Source: Zeugodacus cucurbitae
Taxonomy: Eukaryota; Arthropoda; Insecta; Diptera; Tephritidae
Length of the DNA stretch: 64,000 nt
Direction of reading: 5' to 3'
Assembly (NCBI RefSeq): GCF_028554725.1
Contig: NC_071671.1
Coordinates: 45,416,501-45,480,500, forward strand
Of this stretch, positions 36,801 to 48,490 are shown piece by piece. The translations under genes were made by a program, and so were the position numbers. Under the pieces are notes generated by a model, which searched no databases, was not told the origin of the DNA, and saw nothing but the letters and a program-made list of their open reading frames with translations. Within the stretch, counting starts at the first letter, position 1, and each line of letters opens with the position of its first letter.

Positions 36801-39800
36801 ATTAATGAACTGTTCTTATTATTCCAAAAATTCTGGATGCCAACTGCTTAAGACAGTCTCTTCAATACCATAATCGACCACCACTACCCGATCCTATATC
36901 CGATATCCCATCCTCCTATTGCCGACTTCTTTTCGACACATAACACTAATTCTTTCGTTTTTTTTCAGAAGACTTAATAGCTCTTGAAATCTGTCTTCTT
37001 TAGATACTAATTCTGATAGATCATAGCGATGCGTGCCTTTGAAACTCAACTAGCTTTTTTTACCAAATATAGTCTGTAGTATTATATATGTACATATATA
37101 GTACATTGTAAATTTTATAAAAAAATAGTCGCTCATGTTAGTCTTCTTCTTACTCCAATCACAACAGCCTTCATTCTCGACCTTCACAGTTCTAGTTCAC
37201 CTTACTACAATTGCTATGTTCCTATTGTCCCTCCTTTCTGCTTCATAATTGAATTGCATTTCTTTCGTTTCCAACTTTTATTTATTTCTTCTTCATCACA
37301 GTGCATTTTTAGTGCTTCTAGTGCTCTGAAAAAGAAATCATGCATATGTATGTATTCCGTTCCACCCAGCACGGGCCAAGTCGGCTACGCCCATTCACGT
37401 TCGACGCCGCCAGCGGAAATGCTCTCATTTGCAGCAATGATATTAAAGTTTATTCGTATTTGCTTTTCTGCAGTTGTTAAGTGCAACTGGAAAATAAGTT
37501 ATTTTCGCCACAAAAAGATTGCTTCATTTTCCACTTACTTATGCAGTGGAACACAAACAAACAGATATTCAGTATATGATGAGATTCTTTATAATTAACT
37601 GCCAGCATCCCTTTTAAGATAATGAATGGGACTGAATGGAAATGGTACTCCAGTAGTTAAATGAATGCTGTTTTTTCTAACTGTGAGTAGAAGGTACACT
37701 AAATCATTTTTTTTCGTTTTCTTTAATAGAACTCTACAGATTTTTTAAAGATTATTTTACATGGTCATATTATATGTTATGCTATAGATTGATTGAAAAG
37801 TCTTAATTATTTAAAAAAAAATGTTTTTCTTAGAAATACATATGTAATGATTTTCTTACTTAGCAATTCGACGACAAATTTTTGTTTAACACGACCTATT
37901 TTTAATACAAGCTTTTCTAGTCGCTAATTTTGAGTGATTAGGAGAAACTACTGCTTTTAACTAGCAATTTGCCGCAAACCTTTTTAGAAGGCGAAGGCGC
38001 CACCGAGTCCTTCACAGAAGTTGAGCTTCTGACTTTAGGTACTACACTTATACTTCCAAAGCACTTAAAGTTGGCCGAAATCTACATGTATATTTCCAGA
38101 GATATCGCGATCCAAATGTTTGAGGTTATCCTCTTCTTAAGATGTATTACAACTCCTTTTAGGAATATAAAGTATATATAATAGAGAATTGTGTAACCTT
38201 ATAATTGCCATCACGGGACACCACGGTCCTCAAAATTTCCAGTTTAAATGAAATGGACCAATTATTTTGGAAAAAGCTTTGGAACTAACAACTAACTAAT
38301 AGCTATTGAAAATAGTGCGTCGTGTACTGCCCTTGGGACCAAAAATATTTCTAAACTCTTATGTAATGATTGAAGATATCTAAAATATCTTTTTCATCAA
38401 CGCAACTCTTGCAATACTCTAACTGTCTAACTGGGACTCATTACAGAAATATCATTATGGGTGATGTTAGTTCTAAGGATAATGGAAAATGTTATTATAG
38501 AACCAAAATTATGCTACAGAAATGTCAATCTCCCGAAAACAGTTATTATTTTAGATTATTATAGTTGTCTCTTGAATACTTGTAAGCTGCAGCTTTTTCA
38601 ATTTTTCGTTCCGAAATTTTTGATATCCGAAGTAAATTTGTAAAGTGTTTGGTTATAATAGTTTCTATAGTTTATCTTAAGAACTGATAGTAAAAGTAAC
38701 TTAGAATGTTGTTAAATCTATTATAATTAAAACTTTCAGCTGTTATTTATTTGCTAATCCTGCCTTTAACCCTTAGTCGATACCACGGACTAAAGTGCTT
38801 CTCTTATCCTTTTGATGTACAGCGGATGACATACGTATTTGAGTATTCAATATAAGACCAATATTTTTTTTTTGAAAAATAAAGGAAAGAAAAATATTTT
38901 TCAAGACTTTCTACAATAGTCGTAAAAACAGACATATCAATCAGAGTTCAATCAGAATTTTAATTTGAACAACTTTATCACCAAAAAGTTCAAACAAATA
39001 TCGAAATCCTATATGATTCAGAAATTATTATTAAATGATTCTTGCGATCTCAGACAATTTTTACTCTGGTTGTTTGACACTGAAAACATAATTATTCAAT
39101 AGGGTTTTTTAAGAAGGTTATTCGAACTAACAAAACCAGCCAGCTCACTTGGTACGCAAGTAAAACTAGTAATGAAACATATGAAACATGAAAATAAAGA
39201 AATATGCGACACGATATATGAATTCTTTCGCCGCCCCATCGCCGCACAACCGAACCAGTTAAAGTAAGTAAGTTATAAATAATAACTGGTGGACGGTAAA
39301 TCAAAATTATCGGTTACGATGGGCGGCGATTGGAACAACAATGCCCATTGGGGCAAATCGTTACAGCGGCGCATGAAGCTTTTAGCACATGCGAGTGCAG
39401 CCAGCAACAAAAAAAAAACAACTACATCGACATTGCACATACATATACAAGCCGCAGCGAGTTACAATTATGGCGCATGCGTATGGCCAACCAGCGCGGA
39501 CACTCAGCCACTAAGCCGCGCATTGGCGAAGTCAGAGGCGGCGAGTGCAGCGCTTGGCCTCATCCATCTTTTAGATGCAGTTGGGCACTTTAAGCCAATT
39601 TTCTTATTCTTCTTCTGCTTCTTCCTCCACCACCATCGCTTTTTTTTTGCTTAAAATGTTTAATATTTCGAAAATTGATATCACGCAGACGAAGGAGACG
39701 CGGCGAGCGCATAATGGGCAAAATTACAGCTCTGCGGGGCAACTAAAATTGCATTAAAATGTTATTTACTGCATTTGTAGCAAGCCAAAAGAGGGCAAAC

Positions 39801-41389
39801 CAACTCAACTCAAGCGGCACGTTGCAACATATGTTGCAAGTGTGTGTGTATGTTGCAAGTGCGCGTATATGCAGATGCATCAATAAATTCGTATGTTTCT
39901 AAGTACTGCCAGACACTGGCTTACTCGTTACAGAGATGCGCTTGCTTTCATGCATGCAACAATGGTGCACCGAAACGTGCAACATGGCTTTTAATATTAT
40001 TAAGTTGCATTCATGAGCAAGCTCTCATTGTATGCGTAATTTATCGACATTGCGCCGTTGCACATAATCAAGTGATTTTCCAAATTGAAAACCATTTCGT
40101 GCGCACGTTGGCAACAACAACAACATGATGCAGGCACTTTTTCAACTTTTTCCAACAGATTGCATGCAACAAGTCGCCAGCGGTGCAAAGCAACATTCGA
40201 TTTTGTTAAACTTTTTTCGACTTAAACTGCGCGCTCGCATGGTGCTTGCTGCGCATGCGTGCCACATAATCCGTCTGCCTTTGGCTTAAGCCTGCAACAG
40301 ACATTCATCGCACTTGCAATGGCGCACGAATAATTCTGAGTGCAATCGCTTGCAACACTGCACGGCGCATGCTCGTAATCCTCGTTTGGCATACACATGT
40401 AACAACAACTGCAAAACAACAGCAACAAAAAATAGTGTATTGGCGCGTCGCTCGGCAGCGGCGTCGACAACTGCAATGACTTTATAAATCCGTTGCCGAT
40501 CTACGCCACAGTCTCCCATATATCTGACTGGCCTGCAGCCGCTTTTAGACATTTACATCTACAACAACTAAAATAAAATAGCGCATTGCACATACGACTG
40601 CATAGCAGTTCATAGCACAGTGAGCGTAGTTTATAAAAGTTTGTTCGCCGCCGCCGCGTTGCCATAATAAAGATGGAGCCGCCGCCGCTTAAATGACTCA
40701 AATTCTATTAGGAGATAAAACTTACGTTGACATGCAAATTATGACAAGATTATTTTGCATATATGGACCTCGAGCGCAGTAGACAATGTATCATTTTACA
40801 TATTTGGCTATAGTACCAGCCAATGGCATGGCAAAAAGTAACATAGAAAATAATGAAGTCGTTAGTGGATTTAGTGTCTAGACATTTTTTTGTGTCCTGA
40901 TTTAAAATTAAAGATATTACATTTCGAAATTAATACAACTACATACTCGTAACATCAAATTCATATTTAACACTTCGCTAGATATATGTGTCTTGTAATT
41001 GATGTTGTGAAGCCTCTTATAAGAAGCCTTTTATGTACAAATATATTTTGCAGCTGAAACTAGCTACATCTATTATCAAACATATTTTTTCTATAATATC
41101 TTATCTACTTATCTTTATTTACGGCCAGAAAATTTCTTCCTAACCCTTAGAAATCGATTATAATGGTATAAGATTTTACGTCTCATAATACCATGTGCTT
41201 GTAGGATTCTTGGGTTATATAGCTATTATTTTTCAATAAATTCTTAAGACATGAGTAGTATCTAAGGTAAAGTCAAAGAGAAGATCGAAAATCTCTATGA
41301 TGTACACATTGGCCGGTAAATTCGTAAAGAAAACTATTATAACGGGTTTTTGTGGTTTTTAAGAAGAAATAAAACGCAAACAATATAAT
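33803..41389. other. No gene seen; long stretch
   Basis: No supported gene in about 7.6 kb. Frames up to 121 codons (34238-34576, 36000-36300, 37254-37598, 39289-39654) show no domain motif and several overlap on both strands. The parts 35400-35660, 39290-39560 and 40200-40690 are less AT-rich, with CAA/GCC triplet tracts. An AT palindrome lies near 37080-37105. Confidence 0.4.
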
Positions 41390-41600
41390 GTTATGGACAA
41401 GAATTTGGCTTTATTATAAAGGTATGAGTTATGTTTTAGAAATCAGTATTGACAAGTGACCGCCGCGGATGGCTCCAATAAATTCCAGCCAAGAAGACCA
41501 ATTTTCGACAATAAACGTTGTTACGGATTAGGAATTGTCTCATTGAAAACCACACGTCTTAACAAAGCACTCGTTATCAAATAACTCTTGTCTTTACTCA
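41390..41600 (-). pseudogene. Tc1/mariner-superfamily transposase, C-terminal scrap
   Basis: On the minus strand, VENWSSWLEFIGAIRGGHL is encoded near 41453-41510. It matches the C-terminal signature (VIENW..R..F....GGH) of the Tc1/mariner-superfamily transposases of which the 25.4-kb pseudogene is another member. Little else is readable: flanking DNA (41395-41450 and 41510-41600) is in register only in short pieces. It is too short to show catalytic residues. Confidence 0.45.
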
Positions 41601-44600
41601 ACCGGAAGATCGAAAATCAAAATGATGGATATATATGGCCTCGCGAAAAATATGGTAAATCCGTTTCTGTTCCATAAATTGAAAGAATCCATATATACAT
41701 GGAATTCACTTATCTATTCGATAAGATGAAACAATTATGAAATTTATTAAAGAAACGTGACTCTTGGCAGTGCTGTAAAGTTATTCGTTGGGTCTGAAAC
41801 CGTTAATTATCTGTAATGAGAATGGGTGGTTCGAATAAAGTTCTACAGAACGTACAGAAATAATTCGAAAGAGAACTTTCATCAAAATCGCGTTTTAAGC
41901 GATAAACAAACTGCAAAATACAGGGTGTGCGTTAAGAGTATCCATGGTCGATATAAGGCTTTATTTTAAACTTAATAAATAGTGAAGTTGAAAAATCAAT
42001 AAAACTGTTATGCAAATAACGGTTAAGATTCGGTGTTCGGGTCTCACAGAGTTAGAATAGTATCAGCTTATATAGCTGCTTATGATCAATAGTTATTTCA
42101 AGAGGGAGGATACCGTTAGCTTCAAGATCGAAAATAAAACTTATATTATATACCTAAGTGTATATGTATTCATTTGAAAAAATGTAGATCGAATAGCTAA
42201 TTTGGCTTTGATTCACTAAAAACCTTCTAAAAGCTCTTTTAATATAGAGGCTGGAAAATGCGTTAAAGTATACAACATGGAACTATTTTTGATATAATTT
42301 CAATATATCAGTAATATTAATTAAATTGACCACATCAAAGCTATAATTATTCTTAAATTTCTAATATTAAAATCTACTAATTTAATACTATTAGCATAAG
42401 TTGGAAATAAATTCCCTTTGGTGGAGGAGTATTTCTAGCATTTTTATATAGAAATAGGCAATAGACGAGCCGAAAACCAAAGGTGGTGCATGCATTTGAG
42501 TACAACGTTTAGCCATTAAACGCTGCCATGCGCTTCCGGTTAGTGCGCAGCCCTGCCTTAGCACCTAATATGGCCACAACCACCACCATCATTTCACTAC
42601 ACATATACATACATACATACATAGAGATGTATGCAAGTGGTGTTTAGTTCATTAAAAAGAGTTTGTTAGCATTTGTGTCGGCCATATTATTAGCGCAAGC
42701 TTTAATTACACATAACTATGAGTATTTCTGTGTAATATGTATGTGTATATCTGTGTGTTTGCCACATAATGTTCTAAAACCACAACTTGTGCCGACATTT
42801 GCCAATAAAATTACTAATTATACACTGGACACAAGTGAACGAACCACCACCCGAGCTGACATATAAAGAAACGGACAAACCAACGAATGAAGCTAGCAAC
42901 CAATGAACTCACCGAAAGCTCCAACGGCCAGTCAACAGCTGAAGTACGCCTTGGCATTAGCAACATTCCATTGAGCTTGCAGTGTTGGGCTGTTGAATTC
43001 AGCCAATGCGTTAATGTCTTAAGAGTACTTTTGCGGCTATTTTAGTTACTTGCTGTTCTTGTTATTATTGTTGTTGTACTTTTAATGTATGCTTAGTCTA
43101 CGCTCGCCCTAATTAAATAACGTTTTTTTTGCTCGCATTTTTATTGCCTTGCGTTTATTGCTGGATATTTTTACTAACTTACTGTCCATACATATGTACA
43201 TAAATTCATCCATATATACACATAAACTCATACATGCATACAGCATAAATAGTTCGCATATTTACTACTTAACTCTACGCCTTCTCCCTTCCAGCACATC
43301 CGGCTTGGTTACATACATACAGCCACACTTAACAACCCGTATTCTGCATTCTTCGGTGTTCTTCTGTACTCCATCTGCCGTCCGTCTGCTGCTCCGATTC
43401 GCTGGTTATTGTTCTACTTGCTTATTACGCACTTTTAAGTTTGAAGACCGTAAAATGTCACTAATAAAATTATAAATAAACGCAGCCTAATGAATTATTC
43501 ACTCGCACAACTGGTAATTAATTTTCGCTTTGAATGTTTCTACTTCCCTTTCCCTTGCGCCCTGCCAACATTTGCTGTGCTCTGGACAATTAGTTGTTGT
43601 TTTTATTGTATTTGGCATTTTATATGCCCTGAAATATGCTATTAATTTAATGCGTTTTCCAAGCCGTTACCTTTGCGCCATGTCACTCACTAGTGGAAGT
43701 TAGTATGTATAAGTATGGGCAATTCATTTGTCCTTTTAATGACCAACCAACAACAACAAACATTTATTCATTTCTTATTCCCAACCATTGACGTCTAAGT
43801 AATACCAATAGTTGAACTGCAGTTAGCCTTAATGGCCATTTGTTTATGCCATTTATTTTCCTCTTCAATGCACATTCGGCACCCCTAGCACCGCTAGCAT
43901 TTCCTGTTGCATCGTTCGCGCGGTTCTCAAAGTACTATAATTAAACGTTTCTTACGCTGAAATCACATTACGGGCACTATAGCTCCACTAAATATTGTGT
44001 TAAAGTCCACCTAAGGTTGATAGAAAGCTCTAAAAGCTCAACTATGAAGTCAAAATGTTGATTTGCCAATTGCAATGTGTTGATTTTTCCAGGCATTCAA
44101 TGAATTAGTTATTACATAATTGTGTTTTTGTGCAAATATTGCTGAGAACTCCTACACATGGCGGGTGCTAAGGAGCTTGTAGCATTGCATAATATAGCTA
44201 TATGTATAATTGATATTGATAATTTGCAAAATTATATATTAAATAGAAATTAATTGTAACAGAGGGAGCCGCTCGTCTTCTGACGTTCATAAGTAGTATA
44301 GAAATAAGCTCCTTAAGAGTGATTTCTTATTCTTACGCAAATACAAAACATTACGTTAAGTCAAGACCACGTCGACAGAATTTTTAAGAAGCAAAGAGAA
44401 ATAAAGTGGCTACCATTTACCTTGCCGCTTTAACTGTTGCCTGAAAGTCACTTCAAATCCTTAGCTGTTGCTCGTTTTGAGCTTTGAACTTTCTTCCGAG
44501 AGGTATGCGAGGAATTGGGGACTATCAATATCCGGCTCGAGTCGTCGAATATAATTGCCTATGAGTTCAGTCCATATGCAGCTTTGAGAGAACAATTATG

Positions 44601-44673
44601 TCTAAGATCATCATCATACAGATGTTATTTTAAACTAATTCTGAAATTGACCATCACCAAGATTATTGAGGGT
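41601..44673. other. No gene seen
   Basis: No supported gene. The part 41600-41940 may be further decayed transposon. A (TACA)n run lies at 42608-42625. The 108-codon frame at 43149-43475 has no motif. Confidence 0.4.
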
Positions 44674-45575
44674 TTTTTATACTCTCGCAACAAAGTTGCT
44701 AAAGAGAGTATTATATTTTTGTCCACATAACGGTCGTTGTGTCAGACAGAAATAAAAGAGTTAGGTATGGGGTTTATATATATAAATGGTCAGCATGACG
44801 AGTGAAGTTGAAATCTGGATGTCCGTCCGACTGTCCATGCAAGCGATAAATTGAGTAAAAATCGAGATATTCCTTTGCACTCTGAGGTGGTTGGTATTGG
44901 GCGAAATCGGATCATTGCCATGCCCACAAAATGGAAAAAAAATACAAAGTACCATAACAAAGCAAAGAATCGCATTCTTTTGGAGAAGTAGACGTGGCCC
45001 TGCTCCAAAAAAGGTTTTTTGTACATATCTTGTAAGCTACTAAAGCTATATCAACCAAACTTATTACCACGCCCACCTCCCATACAAAAGTTATATTGAA
45101 AACCACTAAAAAATTGTCAAGTTAAAAAAGCTTTAATTCAGCAAGGAAAAACTCCATAAACCTAAAATTTCGACTAAAAGAACATACAGAAGAGCTGCAT
45201 TCAAAGTGGTATACAAATTTTTAAATTGTTATGGCTTCGCCCACTTATGGGTCAAAAACCATATCTCAGAAACTACTCGACCAATTTCAGTGAAATTCGG
45301 TTTGTAATATTTTCCTGCATCCCAATGATATGTTGTGAAAATAGGCCAAATCGGTTTACAACCACGCCTACCTCCTTAGACCAGAACTTTGAAGTCGATG
45401 AGAATCGTTTACTTTACACTAGTGATGATATCGGAACAAAACTTTGCCGAGATATTGCATTTATAATGTGGCAGCCCCTTTCTAAAAATCGCCGAAATCG
45501 GACCATAGGTTTTCAAGGTCCCATATATCGAATATGAGGACCTCAGTGCTTGTAATCTTTTTTTGACCGAAATAA
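44674..45575 (+). mobile_element. DINE-1-like dispersed element, copy D (3' end missing)
   Basis: It starts TTTTTTATACTCTCGCAAC-AAA-GTTGC, then TAAAGAGAGTATTATA, so the 5' hairpin (CTCTCGCAAC paired with GTTGC...GAGAG) is intact. It continues with TGTCCGTCCGACTGTCC, GCCCACAAAATGGA, CCACGCCCACCTCCCATAC (45068-45086) and CCCACTTATGGGTCAAAAAC (45240-45259). It follows the family to ATATCGAATATGAGGACC and stops near 45575. The GAGAGTATAAAATG block and 3' hairpin are absent. It abuts a transposase scrap on the opposite strand. Confidence 0.75.
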
Positions 45576-45579
45576 ATTC

Positions 45580-45665
45580 AATCCGAGATGCATAATTTTC
45601 GATCACTTTTTGCAGCAATCTTTGTCGAACATATGTCAACAATAAAATTTGTTCCAGAATAAGCC
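45580..45665 (-). pseudogene. Tc1/mariner-superfamily transposase, C-terminal scrap
   Basis: The minus strand encodes VRQRLLQKVIENYASRIEFI, matching the VIENW..RI.F C-terminal signature of Tc1/mariner-superfamily transposases. It ends exactly where the DINE-1-like copy D breaks off, so one element probably interrupted or replaced part of the other. It is a scrap of under 30 residues and no further assignment is possible. Confidence 0.4.
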
Positions 45666-47869
45666 TATTCATTATAAAATGGCAAATTAAAAGGATCAAC
45701 TCCGAAAAAAGTAATGCCTAATTGAAAACCCCATTTTGTCTTCAAATATTATTCGAAACGAGGGCTAGTCCAGACCTAATGGGCGCTGCGCAGATGACGT
45801 TTGCGTCTACTACCGTAAATAAGGACTTTATTTCAATTGGACACCTCTGTATTGTTGGACACCTTCCATCAAAAGTTCGAATACTAGACAAATACTGGGT
45901 CGGGAAGAAAAACAGAGTCAAAGATGCGATATGGAGGCAAATAAAAATTTCAAGAATTAAAAAAGTCGAGAATTCGCGTCAGTTCAAGATACGACCTCCA
46001 TATAATACACTGTAATGAGATGCAGTAACAATTAATGGATATTTTCCTAAACATAATGATGTTCACTAGAAAAATAAATCGGGGTCAAGTTAGAAAACCC
46101 TCCGCCAAAAAGTCGTATATCCATTACTCATTCCAATGTCAAAATTTTTCTCGGTTCGTTCAAATTGGATAATTAGTATGCGTCTGGGACATGCGCCCAC
46201 GTGCCATTTGAAGGATACCCCAACCCTTGTTCGCCACCCGCCGTCATAAATATATACAGGGTGTGTAAGTCCACCCACGTAAGCCCTTCAACCAACTGGC
46301 TTACAGCTTTGCGTGTCTCAAAAATATTTTTGTTTGATGTTGTTGTCGCCGAAGGTGGTGAAACTGTTTTGTGTCGTGCTTGAGAGGGCTAAGTGTATGA
46401 GTGGGTGGTTCACGAACAGTGTTGCGCCCACAATTTGGTCATCATAAATTTATGGATTTATTAGACGAGTTTATGGTAATTTGGGCTAATTAAATAAATC
46501 AAGCACGGCTGGCTGTCCGTCACACACACACCCAAACACACGAAAACACACTCGGATTCGGCCATTTGGCTGCCCAGTTGCGGTTGGTCGCCGCGCTGGC
46601 CATTTGCCCACTTGGCCATTTGGCCCTTCCTTTATTTGATGTCGTTGTTAGTGCTATGTAATTAATTTGTAATTTGGCATTTGGAAACATTTTCGGGCGT
46701 GTAATTACTTGGCAAGCATATTAATTTTCATATTACGCAGCAAATTTTAAATTACCAGCCATGACGAAGAAGTTTATTTAGCCATTGTTGGAGCGGGTGG
46801 TCGTTGCCGGTGGTGGGCCTCGCACGCTTACTCGTCTGTATTTGTATTAAAAATAATTTTATGTTCTCTTCTAATGAGAGAGTAGCGGTGTGAAGAAGTT
46901 AATGGCAGCCATCGCATTTCGTTTGCCAGTTAGCTTGGTCATAAAAGCTGGGCTCTGGCGTGAGAATATCTATTAAAATTAAATTATATGCTTTTTTTAA
47001 ATGCTTAATTATTTTAAACACCCATTAGAACTGGAAGAATAATGCATGAAAATCTTTTAACGACTGCTACATTAAATTTTTCAATTTATACGAAATAAAA
47101 ACGTTGGGAAGATAAAAATTAAATTATATTCTTTTAATTAAGCGTCTTAAAATTTCTAATTTATTCAGAGACAAGTTAAAATTAATATTAAACTAAGTAT
47201 CTATTTTATATAAGACAGAGATTGGATAATGTTGTTAAACTACAACCACAACAATTTATGTATAGAACCATTAAATTCATTTGCAATTCAGAGACTTTAT
47301 TCAATTACCACTGGTGATACAACAAAATTATTGATAATTACCCTATGATTTGAAATACTAGTACTATATCCTAATAAACATAATTCACAATGTGACAACT
47401 TGTGACAAGGAGGGGGGAGAGAGATTAAAAAGTCCTTAAATTCGTGTGACATAATTTATGGATGGCCCCCTAGATATTAAGAGTGATCCTTGAGACAGAT
47501 AATATGCTCGTAATTATAGATAAGTTCTTTTCGGCACGACAAGTTGAGAAAGTACTTCGACCCCATAAAAAAAAATATTCCAACTAGTTCGCCTGGATTC
47601 CCATTAATCACTTTACCCATTGTGTACACCAAGCTCAAACGAGGACCTGTCTTATGTGGTAAGTCCCAAGACAACTACAAAACTATTTCGCTTCTTTTTC
47701 ATACATACATACATAGCAACGCTCCCTATTGATATGCGTTTGTTTAGAATAATAATAAAATTGTTAAATTTACCGTTATTTTTCGGTTAAGATAATTTTG
47801 TAATAGTGCAATTGAAACACTGTTATTATTTTCCAAAAAAGTACAAGGATTATTTAGTACAAGGCGAAT
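45666..47869. other. No gene seen
   Basis: No supported gene. A 97-codon frame at 45722-46015 has no motif. At 46560-46632 the motif GGCCATTTG is repeated. A GGGGGGAG...GGATGGCCCCCT pair near 47411-47471 resembles a decayed terminal repeat, but I could not pair the ends convincingly. Confidence 0.4.
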
Positions 47870-48490
47870 AAAGTGAGGCAGCTAATTAGAAACATTTGAA
47901 AAATATGAAATATTTGACACATTATGCTATTTGATTAATAATATTATCGATTTTTGGTAGTATATTGGTATGATAGTATACTTTGTATTTATTGTTTCGA
48001 ATGTTTTCCTTCCCATTTTTATTGAGGAAAATAGAGCGATTAACACATAGTGAAGTATGGTGGTGAATGTGTGGTGATGTTTTTGCTGATGTGGGGTTTG
48101 TCCACAACATAGAATTGATACAATTTTAAGTAAGTGAAAATGCCTCCGTGTACTGAAGAATGTTATTTTGACGGGGCTTGAGAAAAATGCCAAAGCACAC
48201 GCGAAAGTTACAGAAAATGTTTTTCAATGAAAATTTCATTATTGTTTTGGCATGGCCATCATTTGTTTCGATTTTCATACACTAGAACATCTCTGGGGAG
48301 ACGTTAAGGAGCCATCAGTGGCAAAAAATATCCCAAATGTTGATGTCATGGAAATCAGTATAAGTGGCACCTTGTCGGAATTGTATTATACAACCAAATA
48401 CTAACTAAAAATAAATGTACATTTTCCAATATCATTACGTGTTTCTCAAAATGTGTATATTTTCGTTTCTAATTAGTTGTCCCAACCAAA
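47870..48490 (+). mobile_element. Tc1-like element, internally deleted
   Basis: Inverted ends are visible: GTGAGGCAGCTAATTAGAAAC at 47873-47893 on the left against GTTGGGACAACTAATTAGAAAC-type sequence read from 48486 leftward on the complement, with the AACTAATTAGAAAC core shared. Between them lie transposase fragments on the plus strand. At about 620 bp it is less than half the length of a full Tc1 element. Confidence 0.6.
48050..48404 (+). pseudogene. Tc1-like transposase remnant
   Basis: Fragments in order are VKYGGECVVMF near 48050-48085 (compare VKHGGGSVMVWG), AHAKVTENVF near 48195-48225 (compare KHTAKVTKNWF), WPS near 48250, then HTLEHLWGDVKEPSVAKNIP (48268-48330, compare NPIEHLWGDVK) and a terminal TTKY-stop at 48390-48404, the usual Tc1 ending. 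The Glu of IEHLW, third residue of the DD34E triad, is kept. The QQDND block is not recognisable, so the second Asp seems lost. Stops and frameshifts separate the pieces and the N-terminal paired-like DNA-binding region is missing. It is a non-functional cut-and-paste transposase remnant. Confidence 0.65.

Noticed and set aside
39289..39654. 121-codon plus-strand frame
   Set aside because: Another open frame overlaps it on the same strand, it contains homopolymer tracts (AAAAAAAA, TTTTTTTT) and no motif is seen.
47405..47475. GGGGGGAG...GGCCCCCT pair as a transposon end
   Set aside because: It resembles ends of some insect DNA elements, but I could not find a convincing partner or target duplication.
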